NCBI GenBank assembly: GCA_016124495.1
Contig: WGNP01000010.1
Location: forward strand, 1 to 46,397
Length of the DNA stretch: 46,397 nt
Origin: Hyphomonas sp.
GTDB lineage: Bacteria > Pseudomonadota > Alphaproteobacteria > Caulobacterales > Hyphomonadaceae
Direction: 5' to 3'
The position numbers were made by a program, and so were the translations under genes. Shown in pieces: positions 25,933 to 34,483 of this stretch. A model generated the notes under the pieces. It made no database searches. It saw only the letters and a program-made list of their open reading frames with translations, and had not been told where the DNA came from. How positions within the stretch are numbered: the stretch's first letter is position 1; every line of letters begins with the position of its first letter.

Positions 25933-25981
25933 TGTGGCGGCACATTATGGAGCCCAATTTGGCGCAACCGGAGCAGGCAAC

Positions 25982-27439
25982 ATGAAAAAATCAATTCTTC
26001 TGGCGATCTGTGCCATCTTTGCCTTCGGCTGCTCGACTGTGAGTGGGCAGGTGCAAGAAAGTCAAAAAAGACCAAACATAGTTCTTATCGTCGCCGATGA
26101 TCTCAGTGTTCTGGATTTAACGACCTATGGCGATGGTTCCGTCGCTGTTCCAACCCCGAACATCGATCGCCTTGCGCGCCGAGGCATTTTGTTTCGGCGC
26201 GGGTATGCAACTGCGTCCGTTTGCAGCCCTTCGCGTGCGGCATTGATGACGGGGCAGTATCAGCAGCGCCACGGGTTTGAGTTCTTGACGCCGGAGGGCG
26301 CCGATGGTGGCGGGGGCGGTTTGGCGCCGTCCCAGCGGGTCTTTGCTGCGGATCTCCAGGAAGCTGGCTATAGAACAGCGGCGATCGGCAAATGGCATCT
26401 CGGCGCATCACCGGATCGCGTCCCGACTGCGCGCGGGTTCAATTACTTCTACGGATTTTTATCCGGAGAGACAGCCTATGTGCGCGCCGGAACGCCCGGA
26501 ACGACAAGTTTGCCAGCGCCTTATGTTGGTATTCGGAGTTTCGAGCGGAAGGTGGACTGGGTTCAGATTCAGCGCGACACGGCCGGCGATGGGCTTCAAC
26601 CTGAAGTTTTGCCCAATGACGAAGCATATCTGACAGATGAGCTAACCGATGAAGCCGTTCGTTTCATCGAAACCTCTCAGGGGCAGCCATACTTCCTGTA
26701 TCTGGCGCATTTAGCCCCGCACGCGCCGTTCCAGGCTCTGGATTCCGATCTGACTCAGTTTTCGTCAATAGAGGATCCGCTTCAAAGAACATACGCTGCT
26801 ATGGTTCATTCGCTTGATCGTAGTGTCGGTGAAGTGCTGGATGCGATAGAGCGTTCGCCGGATGCAGACAACACGATTGTTGTGTTCACCGCGGACAATG
26901 GTGCAGCGACCTATATGGGTGTCTCGGACTGCGACACCCTCGCGGGAGGAAAGCTCAGCTATTTTGAAGGGGGTGCCAGAGTACCCTACATCATCAGCTG
27001 GCCGCAGCGTTGGCCGGGCGGGCGGATCGATGATCGTACTGTCTCGCATCTGGACATAGCGCCAACGCTTGTGTCCGCTGCCGGCGTCGCTTCTGCGGGC
27101 GCATACGACGGATTGGACCTGACTCCGCTGGTGCAGCCCGCGCGTGCCGAGGAGGAAATTCACGAGACGCTGTTCTGGCGAACCGGTTCAGAGTTCGCCG
27201 TCTTAGCGGGTGATTGGAAGCTGTTGTCAAATACTCGACCCGGCGCGTTTCCCTGGCTATTCGATCTGTCTGTCGACCCCGAGGAGCGGTCGTCTCAGAC
27301 CTTTGCGCGCCGCGAGGTCGTCGCCGATCTGCAGCGCAGATACCAGGAATGGAGCGCTGAGATGCAGCCGCCGGCTTGGCCGCCTGGGCAGACTCTACAA
27401 GTGTTTCAGTGCGGCAGGATTTCGTTTCATGAACAATAA
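25982..27439 (+). CDS. Exported type I sulfatase 2, predicted lipoprotein (Cys-type, CSPSR)
   Basis: A 485-residue sulfatase. The start [17 protein letters not shown] at 25982 gives a clear lipoprotein signal (lipobox FGC, Cys17), and GGAGCAGGC lies upstream. Metal-site residues are in [10 protein letters not shown] (31-40), the modification motif CSPSR is at 81-85, Lys137 and His139 are in IGKWHLG, and VVFTADNGA follows. It resembles sulfatase 1 across its length but is clearly distinct, so the two probably act on different positions or esters. It needs the FGE encoded divergently. The stop overlaps the next gene by 11 bp. Confidence 0.93.
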   Translation: MKKSILLAICAIFAFGCSTVSGQVQESQKRPNIVLIVADDLSVLDLTTYGDGSVAVPTPNIDRLARRGILFRRGYATASVCSPSRAALMTGQYQQRHGFEFLTPEGADGGGGGLAPSQRVFAADLQEAGYRTAAIGKWHLGASPDRVPTARGFNYFYGFLSGETAYVRAGTPGTTSLPAPYVGIRSFERKVDWVQIQRDTAGDGLQPEVLPNDEAYLTDELTDEAVRFIETSQGQPYFLYLAHLAPHAPFQALDSDLTQFSSIEDPLQRTYAAMVHSLDRSVGEVLDAIERSPDADNTIVVFTADNGAATYMGVSDCDTLAGGKLSYFEGGARVPYIISWPQRWPGGRIDDRTVSHLDIAPTLVSAAGVASAGAYDGLDLTPLVQPARAEEEIHETLFWRTGSEFAVLAGDWKLLSNTRPGAFPWLFDLSVDPEERSSQTFARREVVADLQRRYQEWSAEMQPPAWPPGQTLQVFQCGRISFHEQ

Positions 27440-28673
27440 AGCGGTGGCTTCAATCTTTCCCGTTTCCGCGCGTGCGTCGGCCATACATGCGCGCATACGC
27501 GCCTTTATGTGTGATCGGGTTCTGCCGAACGAGGAGACGTTTCAAAAGCAGATAGAAGAAGGGCCAACACCGTGGACGACCCCGCCGATCCTGGATGATT
27601 TGAAGCGCGAGGCGCGAGCGGAGGGACTATGGAATCTGTTTCTTCCCGATCTTGAGGGTGGGGCAGGTCTTTCGAACCTTGAATATGCGCCGCTGGCTGA
27701 AGAGATGGGCCGTGTCTTCTGGGCGTCGGAGGTCTTTAACTGCAATGCGCCCGACACCGGCAATATGGAAGTTCTGCACCGGTATGGGGATGTCGATCAG
27801 AAAGAGAAATGGCTCAAGCCTCTGCTGGAGGGCGAAATTCGTTCGTGTTTTGCCATGACCGAACCGGCAGTCGCTTCATCGGACGCCACAAACATCGAGA
27901 CCAGCATTCGATGTGATGGAGATGTCTATGTTGTGAACGGACGCAAATGGTGGACGACTGGGGCCATGAATCCCCGTTGCCGTGTAGCGATCGTGATGGG
28001 GAAGTCGGATCCCAATGCGGCTCGGCATAGCCAGCAATCCATGATTCTCGTCCCTATGGATGCGCCCGGTGTGAGAATTGTTCGTCCACTGAGGACGCTT
28101 GGATTCGATGAGCCGCCACATGGTCACGCGGAACTTTTATTCGAGAATGTGCGGGTCCCGCGGTCCAACATGATTCTGGGTGAGGGGCGTGGATTTGAGA
28201 TCGCACAGGGGCGTTTGGGCCCCGGGAGAATTCACCATTGCATGCGTTTGATTGGCTTGGCGGAGCGCGCTCTGGAAGCTATGTGCATCCGGGCAAAGGC
28301 ACGTGTTGCCTTTGGCAAGCGCTTGTCTGAGCAGGGGAGTGTGCGCGAGAACATTGCCCTGTCACGTGTTGCAATCGACCAGGTGCGCTTGCTGGTCATG
28401 AAGGCGGCCCACATGATCGATCTCCAGGGAGCGAAAGCTGCGCGAAAGGAGATCGCCATGATCAAGGTTGCGGCGCCTCGAATGGCGCAGTCTGTGATCG
28501 ATCGTGCTATTCAGGTTCATGGTGGGGCAGGCCTCAGCGATGATTTCTTTCTTGGCTACGCGTTCACTGGAGCGCGTATTCTGAGGCTTGCGGACGGACC
28601 AGATGAAGTTCATCTTGAAAGCGTTGCTCGGTTGGAACTGGGGCGCGGCGAGACAGCAAGGGCGCCGTCATAG
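27429..28673 (+). CDS. Acyl-CoA dehydrogenase, ACAD10/11-like
   Basis: This 414-residue FAD flavoprotein is expected to introduce a 2,3 double bond into an acyl-CoA in the cytoplasm. Seen are the [19 protein letters not shown] substrate/FAD loop, [24 protein letters not shown] and [22 protein letters not shown] in the C-terminal helical domain. These match the ACAD10/11 group rather than short-chain enzymes. The ATG at 27429 lies inside the end of the sulfatase 2 gene, which suggests coupled translation of a desulfating and a beta-oxidation enzyme. Its end overlaps the oppositely oriented next gene by 6 bp. Confidence 0.92.
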   Translation: MNNKAVASIFPVSARASAIHARIRAFMCDRVLPNEETFQKQIEEGPTPWTTPPILDDLKREARAEGLWNLFLPDLEGGAGLSNLEYAPLAEEMGRVFWASEVFNCNAPDTGNMEVLHRYGDVDQKEKWLKPLLEGEIRSCFAMTEPAVASSDATNIETSIRCDGDVYVVNGRKWWTTGAMNPRCRVAIVMGKSDPNAARHSQQSMILVPMDAPGVRIVRPLRTLGFDEPPHGHAELLFENVRVPRSNMILGEGRGFEIAQGRLGPGRIHHCMRLIGLAERALEAMCIRAKARVAFGKRLSEQGSVRENIALSRVAIDQVRLLVMKAAHMIDLQGAKAARKEIAMIKVAAPRMAQSVIDRAIQVHGGAGLSDDFFLGYAFTGARILRLADGPDEVHLESVARLELGRGETARAPS

Positions 28674-30389
28674 TGCACGCTCTTCAATCGCGAGGCAGGG
28701 GGCGGCGCCTGCCATGATCGCGGGAGCAAGCGCCAGGGACTTTGGCCAGACATGGTGCACCATGTGGGCGGCTGCGGCGCGCTTACCCCGTGCAAAGGGA
28801 TCGTTTCTTCCAGCAAGTGCACGCACTTGGGCCAGCCAGAGCCAGGAGGCGACCAGATCCCCCAACATCAAAGCAATTGGTGAGGCGAATACCAGCAAAC
28901 GGTCGGTATCGGATTTGCCGTCAATCACCTTCGAGATGCATTGGCGGACGATGGCCATGCCAGATAGCAGGGCGTCAGTGATGGCCGGTTCGTCATCCTT
29001 TGCGGATATTGTGTCGATCTCGATGGCCTCAAAGAGAGGGCTCAAACCCACGCCTTGCTTCGCTTTGCGCATAAGCAAATCGATGGCAAGAATACCGTTC
29101 GTTCCTTCATGGATTGGGTTCAACCGCTGGTCGCGAAACAGTCGCTCAACAGGGTGGTCACGAACATAACCCGCCCCCCCCATCGTCTGGATTGCCAGCG
29201 AATTCGCTTCCAGACCTCTTTCTGCGCACCATAGTTTTATGAGCGGCGTGAGGATATCAAGCAGGCCCTGGAGCCTTAGGCGTTCTTCATTGTCTGTGGC
29301 AATGCGAATCTGGTCGATCAGGTACGCGCCGCGCAGGCTCAGGCAGAGGCCGCCTTCCGCGATTGCCTTCTGCTCCAGAAGCATGCGGCGGATATCTGGA
29401 TGTTCGACCAGACGTGCAGGTGTTTGTGTTCCGGCGCGCCGACCCTGCCGGCGCTCGGCTGCATAGGCAAGCGCGTATCTGTAGCCGGCATATGCCGTCG
29501 CGGCCGACGTTGTGCCCACGCCAACGCGTGCTTCATTCATCATCTGAAACATGTGCTGGAGACCTTGGTGCGGCTCTCCCAGCAAGTACCCTTTGCAGGC
29601 ACCGTTCTCACCAAAGCTAAGGGCACAATTCGTCGTCGCCTTGTGACCGAGTTTTTTGTTCAAGCCGGTGACAATCACATCGTTCCCATGGCCGTCCGGT
29701 CTGTGTCTTGGAACGATGAACAAAGACAGTGCGTTGCTCGGTTCTCCATCCGTCACGATGCGGGCCAGTACGAGATGGACAATGTTTTCGGACAAGTTAT
29801 GGTCTCCACCCGAGATCCACATCTTTGAACCCTTGATCTGGAACTCACCATCTGCCGCCGGAAGCGCCCTTGTCCTGATATGCTGAAGGGATGAGCCGGC
29901 CTGCGGTTCGCTCAGACACATGGTGCCAAACCAGCGCCCAGCGAGCATAGGCGGCAGGTAGGTCGCTCTCTGGGCGTCACTGCCAAAATTGAGAATAAGT
30001 CGAGCAGCAGCGGTGGTCAGAAACAGGTAACCTGCAGCGGGTGTGCAAGCTGCGCCGAAAAGGGCCATGGTTGCGCCATTGATTATGGAAGGCGCATTCA
30101 GACCGCCCCATTCCCTGGGAAATGTTGCAGCCAGGAAACCAAGGTCGGCGTAGTCACGCAGGGGCTGAGCCAAAGCAGGTGAGGCGACTGCTTTTCCATC
30201 GAGCAGTTGCGGCTCTTCTTGATCGATCCGGGCCGCGATAGGCTCGAATGACCTGCGGGCCAGGGAGTCAGCCGCCTCCAATGCCGCTAACAGCGTATCG
30301 TGGTCGAGATCAGCGAACACATCGGATTCAAGCAGGTGTTTTGTGTCATGCACGTGGAATGCAAGGAACTCGAGTTCCTGGAGAAGCAT
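28668..30389 (-). CDS. Acyl-CoA dehydrogenase, long form with C-terminal extension
   Basis: This 573-residue acyl-CoA dehydrogenase is of the group with an extra C-terminal domain. [19 protein letters not shown] and [26 protein letters not shown] form the FAD/substrate region at about 155-215. [39 protein letters not shown], with the typical Glu-Gly-Thr-Asn, is near 420-455. About 120 further residues form the extension. It is divergent from the GntR gene, and two GTAGACA sites lie in the 100-bp gap between them. It differs strongly from the 27429 enzyme, so the two probably act on different intermediates. Confidence 0.92.
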   Translation of the reverse strand: MLLQELEFLAFHVHDTKHLLESDVFADLDHDTLLAALEAADSLARRSFEPIAARIDQEEPQLLDGKAVASPALAQPLRDYADLGFLAATFPREWGGLNAPSIINGATMALFGAACTPAAGYLFLTTAAARLILNFGSDAQRATYLPPMLAGRWFGTMCLSEPQAGSSLQHIRTRALPAADGEFQIKGSKMWISGGDHNLSENIVHLVLARIVTDGEPSNALSLFIVPRHRPDGHGNDVIVTGLNKKLGHKATTNCALSFGENGACKGYLLGEPHQGLQHMFQMMNEARVGVGTTSAATAYAGYRYALAYAAERRQGRRAGTQTPARLVEHPDIRRMLLEQKAIAEGGLCLSLRGAYLIDQIRIATDNEERLRLQGLLDILTPLIKLWCAERGLEANSLAIQTMGGAGYVRDHPVERLFRDQRLNPIHEGTNGILAIDLLMRKAKQGVGLSPLFEAIEIDTISAKDDEPAITDALLSGMAIVRQCISKVIDGKSDTDRLLVFASPIALMLGDLVASWLWLAQVRALAGRNDPFARGKRAAAAHMVHHVWPKSLALAPAIMAGAAPCLAIEERAL

Positions 30390-30407
30390 GTAGATTACCC
30401 CAAAAAA

Positions 30408-30436
30408 GTAGACATTTTAATTTTAAATGGTAGACA
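30408..30436. promoter_or_regulatory. Candidate GntR operator: paired GTAGACA sites
   Basis: Two GTAGACA heptamers (30408-30414 and 30430-30436) lie 22 bp apart, about two helical turns, in the AT-rich gap between an acyl-CoA dehydrogenase gene and the GntR gene. Between them CATTT and AAATG form an inverted repeat. The GTnnAC core fits the half-site style of FCD-type GntR regulators. A related site is in front of the DUF1254 gene at 31297. Autoregulation by the neighbouring GntR is inferred. Confidence 0.5.
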
Positions 30437-30489
30437 CATTGGGTTGAAGTCAAGCGCTTCTGGAAGCGCCGCCTGTAGGATGTTACCGT

Positions 30490-31242
30490 GTGGCAGAGTG
30501 GACGTTGCAGAATCAGGTAGAGAAACAAAAGGTGAGCGAGCAAGATCGAAGCCCCCCCCAGATCGCGGAAGAGATACGGGCGCTTATTCAGGCGGGCCTG
30601 GCGCGACCCGGGGATCATCTCAGCGCGATCGAGTTAGCCTCCCGGTTCGGCGTGAGCCGCGGGCCGGTGCGGGAAGCTTTGCGATTGCTGGAGTCTGCAG
30701 GACTGGTTCGCATCGTGCCGCAAAAGGGTGCTTTCGTGGTTGCCCTGAACGATGCAGAGATCAAAGAACTGCTGTCGATCAGGGAGGTGCTCTTTGCGCT
30801 GCTTGCTGAGCGTTGCAGCGAACGCGCTTCATCTTCGGATCTTGCAGGCCTCGAGCGCGCTGTCGCAGATCTTGAAGCCTTGAGTGCAAAGCCGGATTGC
30901 AGTGCCCGGGAGTTTCAGGCGGCAACGGACAGATTCGCTGCGCGACTTTACAAGATATCCGGCATGCCGCAGTTGAACCAACTCATCCAAAACCTCAGCT
31001 CTGGACCGGCAGAATTGTTCGGGCATCTGGCGGTTGCCACGAGGGATATGCGACAAGCAGACTTGCGCGGCTATCAACGGCTCCTGAAGGCGGTCCAGTC
31101 TCGTCAAGGCGGGGCGGTATTCAACGCCGCCAGAGCGATGCACGCCGAAGGTGTCAAGCGGGCCGTCGAGTTGAGCGAGGTTCTGCCTCGATCGGCGTCA
31201 GCGTCGCCGGCCGTGCTCAAGGGCCGGCGTCGCCGGCGCTGA
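30490..31242 (+). CDS. GntR family transcriptional regulator (FCD subfamily)
   Basis: A 250-residue regulator. The winged helix-turn-helix is at about residues 24-80 (LARPGDHLSAIELASRFGVSRGPVREALRLLESAGLVRIVPQKGAFV). An all-helical FCD effector domain follows (IKELLSIREVLFALLAERCSERAS). GTG at 30490 is chosen as start because TAGGA lies 7 bp upstream. FCD regulators usually sense carboxylates or acyl-CoA-related metabolites, which suits its place between acyl-CoA dehydrogenase and side-pathway genes. The C-terminus ends in a run of arginines. Confidence 0.9.
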   Translation: MAEWTLQNQVEKQKVSEQDRSPPQIAEEIRALIQAGLARPGDHLSAIELASRFGVSRGPVREALRLLESAGLVRIVPQKGAFVVALNDAEIKELLSIREVLFALLAERCSERASSSDLAGLERAVADLEALSAKPDCSAREFQAATDRFAARLYKISGMPQLNQLIQNLSSGPAELFGHLAVATRDMRQADLRGYQRLLKAVQSRQGGAVFNAARAMHAEGVKRAVELSEVLPRSASASPAVLKGRRRRR

Positions 31243-31296
31243 CCCCTACGTCCTCGCGACATGGCAGTTCTGGTATATCCAACCCATAGCCGATCG

Positions 31297-31316
31297 CTTA
31301 AGTGTCGACATTTAAG
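31297..31316. promoter_or_regulatory. Candidate operator, near-perfect 20-bp palindrome
   Basis: CTTAAGTGTCGACATTTAAG is a palindrome with one mismatched pair and a perfect TGTCGACA core. It lies 40 bp before the DUF1254/DUF1214 gene start. Its GTCGACATTT part resembles GTAGACATTT at 30408, so the neighbouring GntR protein is the first candidate to bind it. Chance palindromes of this size do occur about once per window, so the location and the shared core are the real evidence. Confidence 0.45.
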
Positions 31317-31355
31317 TCTGTATGTGTAACTCCTTTAGCTGTAAAGTGAAGGATC

Positions 31356-32687
31356 ATGACCTCCATGAGTGAATTGCTTATTGGCCGGCGTAGTCTTTTG
31401 GCCGCCGCGCTTGGTTTGGGTTTATTGCCCGGTTGCCTTTCGGGCCCACCGCGTTCTCGCAGCTCCCATACCGCCATGGCGTGCAGGAACTTGTTTCTGT
31501 ACGGACTGCCGGTTCTGGAGATGGCACGAGCCAGAGACCGCACCTTGGGCCCGCGGCCCAATTCATTTCGGCATGTGAGGCGCCTTGCTTCGGCCGCCTC
31601 TCGACATGTAACCACGCCAAATGCGGACACCCTCTATTCATCGGCCTGGATTGATTTGAGGGAAGGGTCAGTCGAGATTGATGTGCCGACTGCAGGTGGT
31701 CGCTACTTCTCTCTGGCGCTCCTCGACATGTTCTCCAACAATTTCCATGTCGTGGGCGCGCGCACGACTCTCGGCAATGCACATAAACTTGTTCTGGTGC
31801 CTCCAAATGCGACGCCCCGTGAAGGTGAAGTTCGGGCGCCAACTTGGTGGGTTTGGGCCCAAGCGCGAACATTGGTGCTTGATGAACAAGATCTGCCCGG
31901 TGCCCATGCCGTACAAGATGGATTGAAAATCACAGGGCCGGCTGGTCGTGCGGCAGACCCAGCAACTGGTCGCGAATCGCCCGCGCACGTTCAACTCGCG
32001 GATATCCTGCGTTTGCTCGAGACCGAGGCGCCTCCCACGCAGGCAGACGATTCCTTTGTCGCGACATGGACGTCTGCAGGTCTGTCGAGACTGGCGCTGG
32101 CAGCGCCCGATTCTGCGTTGACGCATGCGGCCGAAGAAGGGCTTCTTGCGGCTAGAGCGGACATTGATCGGATAATAGAAAGTGCTCAATCTGAGGACGG
32201 CTGGATCTATCCGCGACCGACCATCGGAAACTTTGGCACCGATTATTTATATCGCGCGTCCATAGCAACGTGGGGTCTGGGTGCACTTCCCTCGACGGAA
32301 GCAATGTACATGCGAGCTTCTGGAATGCAGGGCAACGCCACGTTTGATGGCCGCAGTGCTTACCGCATTTCCTTTCCAGCTGGGGGGACTCCACCGGTTG
32401 AAGCGTTCTGGTCGCTATCGCTCTATGAAGTTCTGCCGAGCGGCGAACTCTTTTTCTTCGATAACCCCTTTCAAAGATTTATGATCGGAGACCGAACTTC
32501 GGGTCTTCGATACTCCTCAGACGGCGCGCTGGATATCCTCATTGCTCCTGACGACCCCGGAGAGATGATCCGCGCGAATTGGCTTCCGTGTCCGCGCGGG
32601 CCATTCGCGCTCATTCTGCGTGCCTACAGACCGGCACGCCGTCTCGTGGACGGTGATTATCGTTTGCCGCCGGTCGAGCGTGCTTAG
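31356..32687 (+). CDS. DUF1254/DUF1214-domain lipoprotein
   Basis: This 443-residue predicted lipoprotein (RRSLLAAALGLGLLPGC, lipobox PGC at about Cys27) combines two domains of unknown function that usually occur together. The N-terminal DUF1254 part has RHVTTPNADTLYSSAWIDLREG. The C-terminal DUF1214 part has NATFDGRSAYRISFPAGGTPPVEAFWSLSLY and ANWLPCPRGPFALILRAYRP. The pair is common next to catabolic genes and in the envelope, but no reaction is known to me. GAAGGA precedes the ATG, and the GntR-like palindrome lies upstream. Confidence 0.88.
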   Translation: MTSMSELLIGRRSLLAAALGLGLLPGCLSGPPRSRSSHTAMACRNLFLYGLPVLEMARARDRTLGPRPNSFRHVRRLASAASRHVTTPNADTLYSSAWIDLREGSVEIDVPTAGGRYFSLALLDMFSNNFHVVGARTTLGNAHKLVLVPPNATPREGEVRAPTWWVWAQARTLVLDEQDLPGAHAVQDGLKITGPAGRAADPATGRESPAHVQLADILRLLETEAPPTQADDSFVATWTSAGLSRLALAAPDSALTHAAEEGLLAARADIDRIIESAQSEDGWIYPRPTIGNFGTDYLYRASIATWGLGALPSTEAMYMRASGMQGNATFDGRSAYRISFPAGGTPPVEAFWSLSLYEVLPSGELFFFDNPFQRFMIGDRTSGLRYSSDGALDILIAPDDPGEMIRANWLPCPRGPFALILRAYRPARRLVDGDYRLPPVERA

Positions 32688-32716
32688 TTCATTTGTTTTG
32701 CTGGAAAGGGCTGCCC

Positions 32717-33643
32717 GTGTCTGACGTGTTTTCTGCTGATGTAGTTGCGGCGCGCGACGCAAGTCGTGGCTTGAGTGGTCCCTGGCGAAGGCCGACCAAC
32801 CTTCTGATTGAGCAGACCTATAACTCAGGTGCGTCTATCCATGATGACGCCACGGCGCAGAAGCTTGGATTTCGCGGCGGCACAATTGAAGGGCCAACGC
32901 ACTTTAGTCAGCTGGCGCCGCTGCTCTACCAATTGTGGGGGACTGCTTGGTTTGAAACCGGGACGATTTCTGCAAACTATCGTTCCCCCAGTTACGAAGG
33001 TGAGGCAGTGCGTGCGTTTGCGGCGCCGATGGGCAACGAGAGCGCCGATGTCGCAGTGAAAAAGGAAGACGGAACGGTTGTGCTGGAAGGCGGTGCATCG
33101 ATCGGAAGTGGTACTTATCCGTCGGCGGTTTATTCAAAACTCAAGCGATCGGTTCCGCTGGTCTCGGCGCGTATTCTGGCGGGCGCCCAAGTCGGCATGC
33201 GGACATCGTTACGTTCGGTCACGATGGGGTTTGATGACCATTTCGGAGCGCTCTATCCTTTCACGCTGCGACAGAAGCTACGGGTCATTACCGAGCCGTC
33301 GTCATGGTATGAAGAGGGCGCGAGGACTCCATGGGGGCGTCCTGTGGTGCCGGTCGAAATGATCAGTGTTCTGTGCCAGCACGTTGCTCTGGAGGATCCT
33401 TTTCCGGTGTCGCAGCCTGCGATCGGGTTGTTCGCTGATCAAGAGATCAAGATCTTGGCCGGGCCTCTTTTTCCGAATGATGAGTATGGGCTGGAGCGAG
33501 AGCTCATCGCGCTGACGGAGACTCCGCGTACTGAGTGCATGTGGATCCGAAGCAGGCTGACACGCGAGGGCGTTGTTGTCGCGGAAACAACGCTAAACCA
33601 GGCCTTTCTCAAAGCCTCGTCACCGCTTTATCAGGACAGCTGA
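32717..33643 (+). CDS. MaoC-like (hotdog-fold) protein, possible enoyl-CoA hydratase
   Basis: A 308-residue protein. The start GTG at 32717 is preferred to an upstream TTG because AAAGGG precedes it. The N-terminal half has SGASIHDDATAQKLGFRGGTIEGPTHFSQLAPLL and ISANYRSPSYEGEAVRAF, which resembles the hydratase-2 motif of MaoC-type hotdog proteins with His and Asp in IHDD. The second half may be a second, diverged hotdog domain. A role in hydrating an enoyl-CoA made by the dehydrogenases fits, but the family match is distant. It follows the DUF1254 gene by 29 bp. Confidence 0.65.
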   Translation: MSDVFSADVVAARDASRGLSGPWRRPTNLLIEQTYNSGASIHDDATAQKLGFRGGTIEGPTHFSQLAPLLYQLWGTAWFETGTISANYRSPSYEGEAVRAFAAPMGNESADVAVKKEDGTVVLEGGASIGSGTYPSAVYSKLKRSVPLVSARILAGAQVGMRTSLRSVTMGFDDHFGALYPFTLRQKLRVITEPSSWYEEGARTPWGRPVVPVEMISVLCQHVALEDPFPVSQPAIGLFADQEIKILAGPLFPNDEYGLERELIALTETPRTECMWIRSRLTREGVVVAETTLNQAFLKASSPLYQDS

Positions 33644-33669
33644 GTGCTCAGCTCTGACTGAGCGGATGA

Positions 33670-34350
33670 CTACGGCGTCTTGTCTTTGCTTAGGTTGGGG
33701 CGCCAGTCCGAATCTGGCATCCATTGGCGGTAAAGCGTGTTGAGGGACTGCCGGGCCCATCTGAAAAAATCATCGTCTCTTTTCTTGTCACCATTCTCTA
33801 TCCACCAGAGGACTGCATCGATCATGAAACCGGTCACAGCCTGGGAGCAAAGTTGCCGGATGACTCTATCGGCTGCCATCGAAGGACTTGAGAGTTCCAG
33901 CAATCTGTCAGTGCGGTCGACGATGCTGGAGTGCAGGCTTTCGAAGAAGGGACGCAGATCAGGGTCGGTCGCACTGTGCCGGGCCAGCAAGAGAAATTCG
34001 CTCTGATTGGCGCGCGCCAGCGCGATGACCTCGTGCAAGTTGTGACTTAGGCCTCGCCATGGCTGAGTTTGCAGTTCGGTCCATTGGTTCAGGATGCGCT
34101 GAAGAATGGAGCGGACGATTTCATCCTTCGAACCGAAATAGCGATAGAGCACGGTCTTGGGGATCCCGAGTTGGTCAGCGAGTGCATCCATTGAAGTGTG
34201 GCGGACACCGCAGCGCTCGAGAACCACCGCTGATGCGCGCAGCAATTCGTCACTGCGTTCCTGGCGGCGCGCAATCGCCTCATCACGAGGCGGGCGGCCT
34301 TTCTTGAGGTGCGTGACCTTTGCAGTTTGCCGCGGTGTCGATTTGGTCAC
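33670..34350 (-). CDS. TetR family transcriptional regulator
   Basis: This 226-residue regulator is divergent from the TonB-dependent receptor gene. The helix-turn-helix is at about residues 35-80 (VVLERCGVRHTSMDALADQLGIPKTVLYRYFGSKDEIVRSIL). GTG at 34350 is taken as start because GGAGAG lies 5 bp upstream; residues before it are not regulator-like. It probably represses the receptor and perhaps its downstream genes from the 133-bp shared gap. I saw no clear palindromic operator there. The ligand is unknown. Confidence 0.9.
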   Translation of the reverse strand: MTKSTPRQTAKVTHLKKGRPPRDEAIARRQERSDELLRASAVVLERCGVRHTSMDALADQLGIPKTVLYRYFGSKDEIVRSILQRILNQWTELQTQPWRGLSHNLHEVIALARANQSEFLLLARHSATDPDLRPFFESLHSSIVDRTDRLLELSSPSMAADRVIRQLCSQAVTGFMIDAVLWWIENGDKKRDDDFFRWARQSLNTLYRQWMPDSDWRPNLSKDKTP

Positions 34351-34483
34351 GTGTTCTCTCCAACTGGACGCCTGAATCGCAATAAGCGCTTGACCCCCGA
34401 AATTAAATGATACTAGAACGAACCACATAAAGAAAGAGCCGGGTTCAAAGCGAATTTCCGGCGTCCATAGACGGGAGGAAATT

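Noticed and set aside
25871..25957. Longer N-terminus for the FGE gene starting at 25957
   Set aside because: It would leave only 24 bp between divergent start codons and would place the minus-strand promoter inside the coding region.
30364..30379. Perfect 16-bp palindrome AGGAACTCGAGTTCCT inside the start of the long acyl-CoA dehydrogenase gene
   Set aside because: One such palindrome is expected by chance in a window of this size and it encodes ordinary codons; not enough to call an operator.
33638..33653. Small inverted repeat AGCTGAG-TG-CTCAGCT between the converging MaoC-like and TetR genes
   Set aside because: Short loop and no T-run; too weak to call a terminator.
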